A stretch of DNA of 64,000 bases from Bradyrhizobium guangzhouense (lineage in GTDB: Bacteria; Pseudomonadota; Alphaproteobacteria; Rhizobiales; Xanthobacteraceae): contig NZ_CP030053.1 of NCBI RefSeq assembly GCF_004114955.1, forward strand, positions 5,580,001-5,644,000, in the 5' to 3' direction. Shown in pieces: positions 1-8,361 of the stretch. The notes below the pieces were generated by a model. It had not been told where the DNA came from, ran no database searches, and worked only from the letters and a program-made list of their open reading frames with translations. Made by a program: the position numbers and the translations under genes. Every line of letters begins with the position of its first letter. Position 1 is the first letter of the stretch.

Positions 1-201
1 GCTGACGGCAGCGTCGAGCTGCCGCGTATCGTCCCGGTGCGCTCGACCAGTACCTTCGCCGGTGACGGCTGGATGGGCGTGCGGATGCGCGACGCCAGCG
101 TCGTGAAGGGCGTCGGCGTGCTGCCGATCTTCGCCGGTTTGATCGGGCTGCTGCTGCTGCTCGGCGCCTTTGCCGCGACCTGGGTGCGTGAGGGGCGGTG
201 A
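1..201 (+). CDS. C-terminal end of a membrane protein (partial)
   Basis: The window opens inside a reading frame that runs from base 1 to a TGA at 199-201, giving the last 66 residues. The tail holds one hydrophobic segment of about 20 residues (rich in Leu, Ile and Gly) followed by a short WVREGR-type cytoplasmic end, so the protein is anchored by a C-terminal membrane helix. The upstream part is outside the window, so the family cannot be named. The frame is coding-like, with GC-rich third positions throughout. Confidence 0.6.
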   Translation, partial: ADGSVELPRIVPVRSTSTFAGDGWMGVRMRDASVVKGVGVLPIFAGLIGLLLLLGAFAATWVREGR

Positions 202-333
202 TCTTCTGAGAGATGCGCGTTTCTCCGCCTCTCTCGTTTGCAGGAGAGGCCGACATGCCCCGGGGCGATGCGAAAGCATCGTCCCGCGCGCAGCGGGTGA
301 GGGTTCTTTCCTCTTGGGAATTATCCCGTTGCG

Positions 334-385
334 GAGACACCCTCTCCCCAGCCCTCCCCCGCAAGCGGAGGAGGGAGCGCACCTC
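334..385. repeat. Partial palindromic intergenic repeat (family B)
   Basis: This stretch contains the CTCTCCCC and CCTCCCCCGCAAGCGGAGG type arms also seen, in fuller form, at 23143-23283 and 42286-42445. It lies between the end of the upstream gene and the zinc-type operator. Bases 202-498 hold no convincing gene. Confidence 0.45.
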
Positions 386-498
386 CGTCGTTTGCATCAG
401 CAGTGAAACCTAACCGCGCGCCAGTTGCCCGAACGACACAATGTGCAGGCGCGCGCAGGGCGCCGCTCCTCTCGCCGTTGACATCCATGAACCGATCC

Positions 499-523
499 TG
501 CGATGTTACAATATAACATCGCA
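499..523. promoter_or_regulatory. Candidate Zur (zinc uptake regulator) operator
   Basis: A perfect inverted repeat with 10-bp arms, TGCGATGTTA and TAACATCGCA, is separated by the 5-bp spacer CAATA. The core GTTA-N5-TAAC matches the alphaproteobacterial Zur box as I know it (ATGTTATA-like half sites). It lies 44 bp before the start of a DUF2946-like gene that precedes a TonB-dependent receptor, which is a typical Zur target arrangement. The assignment to Zur rather than another Fur-family protein is inference. Confidence 0.6.
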
Positions 524-566
524 ACGCCCCGTCGGCGTCGCGCGATGCGCAGGTGACGTTTTCCAG

Positions 567-989
567 ATGAAGTGGTTCCGGTCGAATATCAGGCACGGTG
601 CCCGGCTCGCATTGTTTGCGATGCTGGTGCAGTTCGCGCTGACCTTCGGCCACAGCCACTGGTTCGCGCAGGCTGCCCCGCTGGCTCAGCCCCAGCTGAG
701 CGATCACGCCAAGACCGTTGCCAGGACCGTTGCCAAGTCCATCGCGTCGCCCGATAGCGCGGCGGTTCAGAAGCAGTCACCGACCAGTCCTCATCGCGAA
801 CAGCCTGACAACGACAATTGCGCGATCTGCGCGCTCGTCGCAATGGCCGGCACGGTCATATCAGCGACGCCGCCTCTGCTGCATTTGCCGCAGGCGGTCG
901 AGCTGCTCTACCGCACCACCGATGCCGAATTCATCCATCTGGAATCGGCAAAGCACGCGTTCCAGCCGCGCGCCCCTCCCGCCTCCTGA
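567..989 (+). CDS. Exported DUF2946-like protein
   Basis: This is a 140-residue protein. The ATG at 567 is preferred over the in-frame ATG at 441 because the latter would place the operator at 499-523 inside the gene. The N-terminus has a basic stretch and a hydrophobic segment (about residues 10-26), consistent with a signal peptide or anchor. Further on come an HSHW stretch and a conserved-looking NCAICALVA motif before an LLHLP segment, as in the DUF2946 family, whose members often lie beside metal transport or TonB genes. No enzymatic role is known. The TonB receptor gene starts 149 bp downstream, so the two may be co-transcribed from the zinc-type promoter. Confidence 0.65.
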   Translation: MKWFRSNIRHGARLALFAMLVQFALTFGHSHWFAQAAPLAQPQLSDHAKTVARTVAKSIASPDSAAVQKQSPTSPHREQPDNDNCAICALVAMAGTVISATPPLLHLPQAVELLYRTTDAEFIHLESAKHAFQPRAPPAS

Positions 990-1138
990 TCTCCCCCGAT
1001 TGAGCTGCCTTCGGCGTCGGCCGCGCATGCGCGCCGATTCCGCTGGGCTATCGCAGATGATCCGTCGCGTGTCGACGGCGCGTGCTGCCTGCATGTGCTC
1101 TGAAGAGCCGCGGCGGCGCGCGAGCGGAAATCAGGACA

Positions 1139-3406
1139 ATGGTGTCTTCAAAAGCAATATTGGCGGGCGCGAGCCTCGCCGCACTCACGCTGTGTCATCC
1201 CGCCGCCAGCGCCATGGCGCAAACGACGGCCCCCATGACGACGCTGCCCAGCGTCGAAGTCGATGGGCCCAAGCACGCGCAGGCGCCGCGCCGTCCAAAA
1301 GTGCGCGTCGTCCTCGACAGACGACGTTCGCCGTCTCAGGCCCGTCCGCAGACCGAGGCGCCAGCCGCCGCCGAGGGACAAAGCAACCGGCTGGATGCCG
1401 CGCGCCAATCGGTGCTTCCACCGGGCGGCGCCACGACCCACACGCTCACGCGGCAGGCGATCGAGGCGCTGCCGCAGGGCAGCAATGCCTCGCTCGACAA
1501 GGTGCTGCTGCAATTCCCCGGCGTCACCCAGGATTCGGCGGCGAGCGGTGACCTTCATATCCGCAACGAGCACGCCAACCTGCAATATCGCATCAACGGC
1601 GTCATGCTCCCCGATGGAGTCGGCGCGTTCGGGCAGATCCTCGACACCGGCATCGTCGGTAGCCTCAGCCTGCTCACCGGCGCGCTGCCGGCGCAATACG
1701 GCCAGCGCACCGCCGGCGTGCTCGACATCTCCACCAAGGCCGATGCCTTCAACAATTCCGGTGTGGTCGGCGTCTATGGCGGCAGCAACGGCACCATCTC
1801 GACCAATATCGAATATGGCGGGACCTCGGGACAGACGCAGTATTTCCTGTCGGGACGCTTCCTCCAGAACAATCTCGGCATCGAGAACCCGACCCCGTCG
1901 GTCAATGCGATCCATGATCGCACCAACCAGGAGAAGGGATTCTTCTATCTGTCGACGATGATCAATCCGGACAGCCGCCTTACCTTCATGAGCGGCGTGT
2001 CGAACGCGACGTTCCAGATCCCGAACAATCCCGGGCAGGCGCCCGTCAACACCGCCTTCGGCGTCTCGAATTTCGACTCGTCCCGTCTCAACGAGCACCA
2101 GAACGAATTCAACCAGTTCAACGTCGTCTCCTACCAGACCTCGAACGGCGCGTTCGATACGCAGACCTCATATTTCAATCGCACCAGCCTGCTGCACTTC
2201 TACCCTGATCCGATCGGCGATCTCGTCTTCAACGGCGTGTCGTCGGACGTCTATCGCCAGAGCGTGGTCAACGGCATCCAGCAGGACACCGCCTGGCGCA
2301 TCGGCTATGCGCACACGCTGCGCTTCGGACTTTCGGTCAGCGCCGAGCGGACGCTTGTCAACAGCGGGACCACGGTGCTGCCGCTGGTCGATCCAAGCGA
2401 TCCAGCCGCGGGCACGATCGACGCGCCGTTCTCGGTGTTCGATTCCAACGCCAAGACCGGCTGGCTCGTCGGGACCTATGTCCAGGACGAATGGAAGATC
2501 ACCAATAATCTGACGCTCAACGCCGGCCTGCGCTTCGACCAGATGTATCAATATGTCGATGCCAACCAGCTGAGCCCGCGCGTCAGCCTGACCTGGAAGC
2601 CGTTCGACGGCACCGTTTTCCATGCCGGTTATGCGCGCAACTTCACACCGCCCTCGCAGGCGATCGCGAGCCCCGTCAATCTCGCGCTGGTGACGCCACC
2701 CGGCGCGCCCGCGAATACGCAGACGCCGGAGGTCGGGCTGAACAGCCCGGTGCGACCGGAACGCTCGCACGTGTTCGACGTCGGCGTGACGCAGAAAATC
2801 TACGCGATCCCCGGCTTCGAGGTCGGCGCCGACGTCTACTACAAGAAGGCGCGCGATTTACTCGACGACGGCCAGTTCGGCGCCGCTTATGTGCTGAGCG
2901 GCTTCAACTACGATCGCGGCGAGAATGTCGGCGTCGAACTGAAGTCGAGCTACAGCAGCGGCAATTTCAGCGCCTATGCCAACCTTGCCTGGGCGAAACA
3001 GATCGCGACCAACGTGGTCTCGAACCAATATCTGTTCGGCGCAGACGAGCTCGCCCATATCGACGGCCATTACATCTACACCGACCACGCGCAGATGCTG
3101 TCGGGGTCCGCCGGCGCCTCCTATCTCTGGGAGGGCACGCGCTACAGCGTGTCGATGGTTTATGGCAGCGGCCTGCGCTCGGGCTTTGCCAATACCGATC
3201 ACCTGCCCGGCTATACGCAGGTCAATCTCGGCCTGTCGCACGATTTCAACATCGTCGCGCCGAACAAGCCGACGACGGTGCGATTCGACGTGGTCAACCT
3301 GTTCGACACGATCTACCAGATCCGCGATGGCTCCGGCATCGGCGTGTTCGCCCCGCAATACGGCCCGCGGCGCGGATTCTATGTCGGTGTCTCGCAGCGG
3401 TTTTAG
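1139..3406 (+). CDS. TonB-dependent outer-membrane receptor, probably for zinc
   Basis: At 755 residues this is typical of a TonB-dependent receptor. The ATG at 1139 follows an AGGA ribosome site and begins a clear signal peptide ending near SAMAQ. A variable Pro/Arg-rich stretch follows, then a plug domain (about residues 95-210, with LQFPGVTQDS, INGVMLPDG and a YGQRTAGVLDI stretch), and a long beta-barrel ending in aromatic Phe (VSQRF), as needed for BAM recognition. Barrel strands alternate aromatic and polar residues to the end. The substrate is not shown by the protein itself. The Zur-type operator and DUF2946 neighbour upstream point to zinc uptake, by analogy with ZnuD/ZnuK-type receptors. 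A cobalt or siderophore substrate cannot be excluded. Confidence 0.85.
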   Translation: MVSSKAILAGASLAALTLCHPAASAMAQTTAPMTTLPSVEVDGPKHAQAPRRPKVRVVLDRRRSPSQARPQTEAPAAAEGQSNRLDAARQSVLPPGGATTHTLTRQAIEALPQGSNASLDKVLLQFPGVTQDSAASGDLHIRNEHANLQYRINGVMLPDGVGAFGQILDTGIVGSLSLLTGALPAQYGQRTAGVLDISTKADAFNNSGVVGVYGGSNGTISTNIEYGGTSGQTQYFLSGRFLQNNLGIENPTPSVNAIHDRTNQEKGFFYLSTMINPDSRLTFMSGVSNATFQIPNNPGQAPVNTAFGVSNFDSSRLNEHQNEFNQFNVVSYQTSNGAFDTQTSYFNRTSLLHFYPDPIGDLVFNGVSSDVYRQSVVNGIQQDTAWRIGYAHTLRFGLSVSAERTLVNSGTTVLPLVDPSDPAAGTIDAPFSVFDSNAKTGWLVGTYVQDEWKITNNLTLNAGLRFDQMYQYVDANQLSPRVSLTWKPFDGTVFHAGYARNFTPPSQAIASPVNLALVTPPGAPANTQTPEVGLNSPVRPERSHVFDVGVTQKIYAIPGFEVGADVYYKKARDLLDDGQFGAAYVLSGFNYDRGENVGVELKSSYSSGNFSAYANLAWAKQIATNVVSNQYLFGADELAHIDGHYIYTDHAQMLSGSAGASYLWEGTRYSVSMVYGSGLRSGFANTDHLPGYTQVNLGLSHDFNIVAPNKPTTVRFDVVNLFDTIYQIRDGSGIGVFAPQYGPRRGFYVGVSQRF

Positions 3407-3450
3407 ACGGGAGCTGATGGGATCGGATACGGGTCGCGGCTGCTGTGGTT

Positions 3451-3475
3451 CACCTCTCCCCGACGGGGAGAGGTG
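3451..3475. terminator. Hairpin between convergent genes
   Basis: Perfect 11-bp arms (CACCTCTCCCC and its complement) flank a 3-base loop. The hairpin sits between the receptor gene ending at 3406 and the RidA gene ending at 3518 on the other strand. It has no T tract, so it may be an mRNA-stabilising hairpin or a remnant of the family B repeat rather than an intrinsic terminator. Confidence 0.5.
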
Positions 3476-3517
3476 TTCGGAGTTCGCGGTTAGACCGATC
3501 TAATCCGAGCCAGCACT

Positions 3518-3901
3518 TCACCTGCGATAGGCGACGCAGTCGATTTCCACCTTGCAGTCCACCACCATGCTCGACACCACGCAGGCGCGCGCCGGCGGAT
3601 TGGCGCCGAAATATTCGGCGAAGACTTTGTTGAAGCTCTGGAAGTCTCTGGGATCGTCGAGCCAGACGCCGCAGCGCACGACATCCTTGGACTCGTATCC
3701 GGCTTCAGCGAGGATCGCGAGCATGTTGCGGATGGCCTTGTGCGATTGCGGAATGATGCCGCCTTCGATCACTTCGCCATTTTCCATCGGTGTCTGGCCG
3801 GAGACGTAGAGCCAGCCATCGGCCTCGACCGCGCGGGCAAAGGGAAGGTGCTGGCCGCCGGTGCCGGTGCCGCCGGCCGCGCCGTATCGTTTCAACGTCA
3901 T
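3518..3901 (-). CDS. RidA/YjgF/UK114 family enamine-imine deaminase
   Basis: This 127-residue protein matches the RidA family in length and pattern: a YVSGQTP strand, a central segment with LAEAG, and a C-terminal PARACVVSS stretch whose Arg corresponds to the substrate-carboxylate-binding Arg of RidA. RidA proteins hydrolyse reactive enamine and imine intermediates released by PLP enzymes and amino-acid oxidases. The gene lies 25 bp after the N-acyl-D-amino-acid deacylase on the same strand and is the last gene of the predicted operon. Here it probably detoxifies imines made when freed D-amino acids are oxidised. Subfamily specificity is not determined. Confidence 0.85.
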   Translation of the reverse strand: MTLKRYGAAGGTGTGGQHLPFARAVEADGWLYVSGQTPMENGEVIEGGIIPQSHKAIRNMLAILAEAGYESKDVVRCGVWLDDPRDFQSFNKVFAEYFGANPPARACVVSSMVVDCKVEIDCVAYRR

Positions 3902-3926
3902 TGCATGTTGTCCTGCGTGTGATGGT

Positions 3927-5537
3927 TTAAATCAGGGCCCGGCCCGGCCGCGCGAAAGTGCTGCGTCCGTCCGCGACCACGGCCTCGCCCGCAACGAAGA
4001 CCGAGCGGATGCCTGCCGGCATTTCCGTCGGCGTCTCGAACGTCGCCTTGTCCATGATGGTCTCGTCGAACAGCGTGAGATCCGCGATCATGCCTGGCCG
4101 CAGGATGCCGCGGTCGGACAGGGCGAAGCGCTGGGCGGGCATCGCGGTCATCCGCCGCACCGCATCTTCCAGAGTCAGCCAGCCTTGCTCGCGGGTCAAC
4201 CGGCCGGCGACGCGGGGAAAGCTGCCGTAAGCGCGCGGATGCGGCTTGGTGCCCGGGCGCGGAATGCCGTCGGAGCCGACCATGTGCAGGCGATGAGTGA
4301 AGGCCGCGCGCAGATCGGCCTCGTCGAGCTGGAACATGATGATGCCGGTCTGGCCCTGGTCTTCCTCGATGCAGCGGACCATGAGATCGAATGGAGAGAT
4401 GCCGAGCTCGTGCGCGGCATCGACCATCGACTTGCCTTCGAGCGGCTTCAACGCCGGATTGGCGGTGGCGGAAATGCGCACATTGTGCCAGCCGATCAGC
4501 ACGATCTTGGACTGCGCGGCATGCGGATCGGGATCGCCCTCCTCCACCAGCACACGCAGCGCTTCGCGCCTGGCGGGATCACCCAGCCGCGCAAGCAACG
4601 CGTCGATGCCGCCTTCGAGCGCGGCCGGCGGCAGCAATTGCAGCATGTAGGAGCTGCCGGCGGGATACGGATACATGTCGAAGGAGATGTCGATCCCCTC
4701 GGCGCGTGCGGCCTCCAGCCGGTCGAGCGCCTTGGGGATCGCGCCCCAGTTCGGCTTGCCGGCCGATTGCAGATGCGACAGCAGCCCCGCCGCGCCTGAT
4801 GCCCGCAGGATCGCGATGAACTCGTCGATGGAGGACAGGAGGCCCGCTTCATAGCTGCGGACATGGGCGGTGAGCAGCTTGCCGTGCGCCCGCACCGTCT
4901 CTGCCAGCGCGTTGAGCTCAACGGTGTCGGCATAGGCGCTCGGCGGATAGACCAGGCCAAGCGACAGGCCGGCGGCTCCTTGCGCGAGCTGCTGCGCCAG
5001 CAGCGCCTGCATCGAAGCGATCTCCTCGCGGCTCGCCGCGCGGCGCTCATAGCCGAGCACGGCGAGACGGATCGCGGCATGTCCGACCAGGGAGACGAGG
5101 TTCAGTGCAACGCCGGGCCCTTCCAGGGCTTGCTTGTATCCGTCAAAGCTGTCGAAGATTTCGTCGGGCCGGGTTTCGCCGGCAAGTCCCGAAAAATGCA
5201 AGCGAAGCATCTCGGCGGAGCCTGCGGTTGCCGGATAGAGCGAGAAACAGCAATTGCCGACCACGAGCGTGGTCACGCCCTGCAACACTTTCTCGGGCCT
5301 GTCGGGCTCGCGCAGGCAGATCAGATCGTCATGGCAATGCGCATCGATGAAGCCGGGCGCCAGATAGCACCCGCGCGCCTCGACGATGTCGGCGTCCTCC
5401 GCCGGCAACGCGGCCCCGATCGCCGCGATCCGGCTGCCGCTGATGCGCAGATCCGCCTCGAACCACGGCGCGCCGGTACCGTCGATCAGGCGCGCGTTGC
5501 GGATCAGTGTGTCCTTGGCGTCGGACGTCTGGGGCAT
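3927..5537 (-). CDS. N-acyl-D-amino-acid deacylase (D-aminoacylase, amidohydrolase family)
   Basis: A 536-residue amidohydrolase, close to the usual 480-550 residues. The N-terminus has the LIRNARLIDGTG opening strand. It is followed by PGFIDAHCHDD, carrying the HxH metal pair, and by a VGNCCFS stretch whose Cys corresponds to the metal-ligand Cys of D-aminoacylases. Near the C-terminus a VGSDGIPRPG motif carries the catalytic Asp, followed by the HPRAYGSFPR signature. The enzyme removes the acyl group from N-acyl-D-amino acids in the cytoplasm. Its ATG is 9 bp after the MFS transporter gene, so the two are co-transcribed. N-acyl-D-glutamate or aspartate specificity cannot be told apart. Confidence 0.85.
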   Translation of the reverse strand: MPQTSDAKDTLIRNARLIDGTGAPWFEADLRISGSRIAAIGAALPAEDADIVEARGCYLAPGFIDAHCHDDLICLREPDRPEKVLQGVTTLVVGNCCFSLYPATAGSAEMLRLHFSGLAGETRPDEIFDSFDGYKQALEGPGVALNLVSLVGHAAIRLAVLGYERRAASREEIASMQALLAQQLAQGAAGLSLGLVYPPSAYADTVELNALAETVRAHGKLLTAHVRSYEAGLLSSIDEFIAILRASGAAGLLSHLQSAGKPNWGAIPKALDRLEAARAEGIDISFDMYPYPAGSSYMLQLLPPAALEGGIDALLARLGDPARREALRVLVEEGDPDPHAAQSKIVLIGWHNVRISATANPALKPLEGKSMVDAAHELGISPFDLMVRCIEEDQGQTGIIMFQLDEADLRAAFTHRLHMVGSDGIPRPGTKPHPRAYGSFPRVAGRLTREQGWLTLEDAVRRMTAMPAQRFALSDRGILRPGMIADLTLFDETIMDKATFETPTEMPAGIRSVFVAGEAVVADGRSTFARPGRALI

Positions 5538-5546
5538 GCCCTCTCC

Positions 5547-6866
5547 TCAGTGAACAGGCACGGCACCTGAGGGTGCTACCTCTTCGTAATCGGGGATCGA
5601 TTCGATGCGGCCGAGCACCACGACATAGAAGAAGATGCCGATCAGCAGCACCGCGCCGGCGATCATGAACGCACCGGCGAAGGATTGCGTCCAGTCGACC
5701 ACGACGCCTGTTACGATCGGCGCGAGCACGCCCATCATGTTGTTGGTGAAGTTGACAATGCCGCCGACACTTCCCGCCCCGCCCTTGGGCGCGATCAGCG
5801 ACACGATCGAGGAGCCGACGGGCGCCGCGGCCGACAGGCCGGAGATCGCGATCGACAGCCATAGCAGCGCCCAGCCCGGCTTCACGGTGAAGGCGGCGCC
5901 GATCACGGCGAGCCCCATCAGCATGCCGACGATGATCACCGACTGGCGCACCCGCGTGGAGTCGTAGCCGCGCGCGATCAGATGATCGACCAGGAAGCCG
6001 CCGATCAAGAGGTCCGACAGGGTCGCGAAGATCCAGGGAATCGTCGAATAGCCCGCGGCCGACATCAGGTTCATGTGCATGGTCTGGGCGAGATAGCCCG
6101 GCAGCCAGGTCAGAAAGAGATAGAACGTGTAGCCATAGGCGGAGAAGCCGATGGTCAGGCCCCAGACCTTGCGGTTGCGCAGGAGGTAGCCGAGCATGCG
6201 GCTCTGCCCCGCCGCGGCCGGGCCTTCGGGCGTGCCGCCATTGGCGATGATGTAGTCGTGCTCCGCCTTGGAGAGCTTCGGGTCCTCGCTCGGATTGCGG
6301 TAGATGACGTAGTAGGCGACGAAATAGAGAAAGCTCAGCACCGCCGTGACGCCAAAACCCCAGCGCCAGCCATAGAGAAAGATCACATAGGCGACCAGCG
6401 GCACGCCGATCACGTTGGAGAACTTGGCGGCGGAATCGAAGATCGCAGTCGAGCGCGCGCGTTCGTCGAGCGGAAACCAGTGGCCGGTCGCCTTCTGGCT
6501 GGCCGGAAACGCCGGCGCTTCCGCGACGCCGAGCAGCAGACGCGCGGCGAAGATTCCGTAAAGCCCGCTGGCGAGCGCGGTGATGGTGGCGGCGACCGCC
6601 CAGAGGAAGCTCGAGGCGCGGCCGACCCTGGTGACGCCGAAGCGGTCGAGCACCATGCCACCGGGGACCTGCAGCAGCGAATAGGTCCAGAAGAACGCGC
6701 TGCCGAGCAGGCCGATGTCGGTGGCGCTGAGGCCGAGCTCCTTGGTGAGCTCCGGCGTCGCAGCGGAGAGACCGACGCGATCGATGTAGTTGATGAGAAT
6801 TCCAACGCCGAGGAGACAGCCGATCAGCCAGCGTCGTCCGGGTACCTGTTGGGTTGCCTTCGCCAT
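5547..6866 (-). CDS. MFS transporter, anion:cation symporter type
   Basis: A 439-residue protein with about twelve hydrophobic segments. The MFS signature in the first cytoplasmic loop reads DRFGVTRVGR, and a YIDRVGLS motif in the first helix is typical of the ACS subfamily (hexuronate, phthalate and organic-acid carriers). The ATG at 6866 has an AGGA ribosome site; the longer in-frame upstream extension would run through the likely operator. It is the first gene of the operon with the D-aminoacylase and RidA genes, so it probably imports the acylated amino acid that the deacylase uses. The substrate is inferred from context only. Confidence 0.85.
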   Translation of the reverse strand: MAKATQQVPGRRWLIGCLLGVGILINYIDRVGLSAATPELTKELGLSATDIGLLGSAFFWTYSLLQVPGGMVLDRFGVTRVGRASSFLWAVAATITALASGLYGIFAARLLLGVAEAPAFPASQKATGHWFPLDERARSTAIFDSAAKFSNVIGVPLVAYVIFLYGWRWGFGVTAVLSFLYFVAYYVIYRNPSEDPKLSKAEHDYIIANGGTPEGPAAAGQSRMLGYLLRNRKVWGLTIGFSAYGYTFYLFLTWLPGYLAQTMHMNLMSAAGYSTIPWIFATLSDLLIGGFLVDHLIARGYDSTRVRQSVIIVGMLMGLAVIGAAFTVKPGWALLWLSIAISGLSAAAPVGSSIVSLIAPKGGAGSVGGIVNFTNNMMGVLAPIVTGVVVDWTQSFAGAFMIAGAVLLIGIFFYVVVLGRIESIPDYEEVAPSGAVPVH

Positions 6867-6948
6867 TTCGAATCCTCGCTTGGACACGCAGGATCGCGTC
6901 TCCCGTCCGACATCGGACCGGGAGAACCTCATCGCGCCTGCAATCACG

Positions 6949-6986
6949 TTGTCTCTTATAGTGGACAATATTATCTTATAGCGACA
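6949..6986. promoter_or_regulatory. Candidate IclR-family operator upstream of the transporter operon
   Basis: Two near-identical direct repeats, TCTTATAGTGGACA (6954-6967) and TCTTATAGCGACA (6974-6986), start 20 bp apart, about two helical turns. The first lies within a TTGTC...GACAA inverted repeat. The region is AT-rich against its surroundings and lies 83-120 bp before the transporter start, between the IclR-type gene and its presumed target. IclR proteins often bind as dimers of dimers to such spaced sites. Identification is by position and repeat structure. Confidence 0.45.
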
Positions 6987-7143
6987 CGTTAGATATTGCA
7001 GCGGCGTGATGTCAAGAGCGGACATTCTAGTCCTGCTCGGCGCGATGCGCATTCGCCGTTACGCGATTCATTGGAATACGCGACGATGGCCTTGCGAAAA
7101 CGATGCGGATAAATCAGTCAGGGACGCTGACGGTCGGCCCGGT

Positions 7144-7914
7144 TCAGGAACGATCCGAGAGTTCCGTTGCGGTGGCGACCAGATCGTCGAGCAACGCAGT
7201 CCTGCGCTCCTTCACCGAGTCAGCGGGAACGACGAAGCAAAGCGTTGCAACCGCGACACCCTTCTTGTCTCGGATCGGCGCGGCAAGGCACGAGGTGAAG
7301 CGATCGGACAGCGCCGTCGTCACGCATTTGCCGTCGCGCCGCGCGCGTGCGACGTCCTTGATGAAATCGTCGACGTCGAGCACGCGGCCATCAGGAAGAC
7401 GAAAATCCTCTTTCGGCACGAAGTTACGAATCTGCGCCGGGCTCATGTGATCCAGCAGCAACCGGCCGGACGCGGTCCAGGGCAGCGGCACCTCGATGCC
7501 GACGTCGGTCGTGATCCGAAACAGGCCCGACCCGTCCCTGGTATCGACCACCACATATTTGCGGCCGCGCAGCGCGCAGAGTTGCGCGGTGGCACTATGC
7601 TGGGTCGCGAGACGATCGAGCGCTTCGCGGCATCGGCGATGCAAGGGATTGGCATCCGCATAGGCCCGCCCATAGAGATGCACCGCCTTGCCGAAATAGA
7701 CCTGGCCGCCCTCGCCGACGCTCTCGAGCAGGTCAGCCTCGATCAGGCGGTTGGCGATGGCATAGACGGTCGATCGCGGCGCGCCCATCTGCTTGGCGAG
7801 GTCGCTGAGCTTGGAGGGCGCGCGCAAATGCAGCAGCGCTTCCAGGAGATCGATGGTCCGATCAATCCCGTTCTGGCGTTCCGCGGGCGAGGCGCCCTTC
7901 TTCGATGCGGCCAA
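7144..7914 (-). CDS. IclR family transcriptional regulator
   Basis: A 256-residue protein with the standard IclR layout. An N-terminal winged helix-turn-helix (about residues 15-75; RTIDLLEALL, then KQMGAPRSTVYAIANRLIEADLL) is followed by an effector-binding GAF-like domain with GRLLLDHM and a C-terminal ALSDRFTSCLAAPIRD stretch. It lies 277 bp upstream of the transporter operon on the same strand. IclR proteins are usually repressors released by a pathway metabolite; an acylated D-amino acid or product is the natural guess here. Confidence 0.85.
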   Translation of the reverse strand: MAASKKGASPAERQNGIDRTIDLLEALLHLRAPSKLSDLAKQMGAPRSTVYAIANRLIEADLLESVGEGGQVYFGKAVHLYGRAYADANPLHRRCREALDRLATQHSATAQLCALRGRKYVVVDTRDGSGLFRITTDVGIEVPLPWTASGRLLLDHMSPAQIRNFVPKEDFRLPDGRVLDVDDFIKDVARARRDGKCVTTALSDRFTSCLAAPIRDKKGVAVATLCFVVPADSVKERRTALLDDLVATATELSDRS

Positions 7915-8361
7915 ACTTCACATGTCCTTCGCAAGCTTCGCGTGTGCGGTTTTGGCATAAACCGCGCCGACCGTATAGCGTGTCCGCCTTTGCGCATCCG
8001 GAATTCAGCTTCAAATGTTATCCAGATCACAAAGCTGCGGCGGTCCGTCGACGTTTTGCCGCAAGCGTGATCAACACCCGCATCAAACCTGTGGTAGTAT
8101 CTTCTCGTGAAGCTCTATTAGCGTGTAATTATTTTGAGCACCATGGCAGGTTGTGATTTCAACACTGCCTGTGCCGAATTCGGCCAGCAACGATCGCATT
8201 GCTTGCGATCATCGCGCAGGACAACCGACCGGATCTATTTGCGCGCAGGCGGCGCCAAGCGTCTGCAAGCCATAGCACCTTGAACTGCGGAATTTTCTCG
8301 AAGCCGCGCCTGCGCAAACCAGAAGCGATCGCGAGACAAATCAGTTTCAAGGAGTAGCAAC
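7915..8361. other. 447-bp gene-free region upstream of the 1057-residue protein gene
   Basis: No plausible gene is seen on either strand. The segment is more AT-rich than its neighbours, especially around 8080-8150, and so may contain the promoter of the large gene at 8362. A hairpin with 7-bp arms (GATCGCA at 8192-8198 and TGCGATC at 8204-8210) lies 150 bp before that start. No known operator was recognised. Confidence 0.4.

Noticed and set aside
441..566. Upstream ATG extension of the DUF2946-like gene
   Set aside because: It would place the operator palindrome inside the coding region, and the signal-like segment begins only after the ATG at 567.
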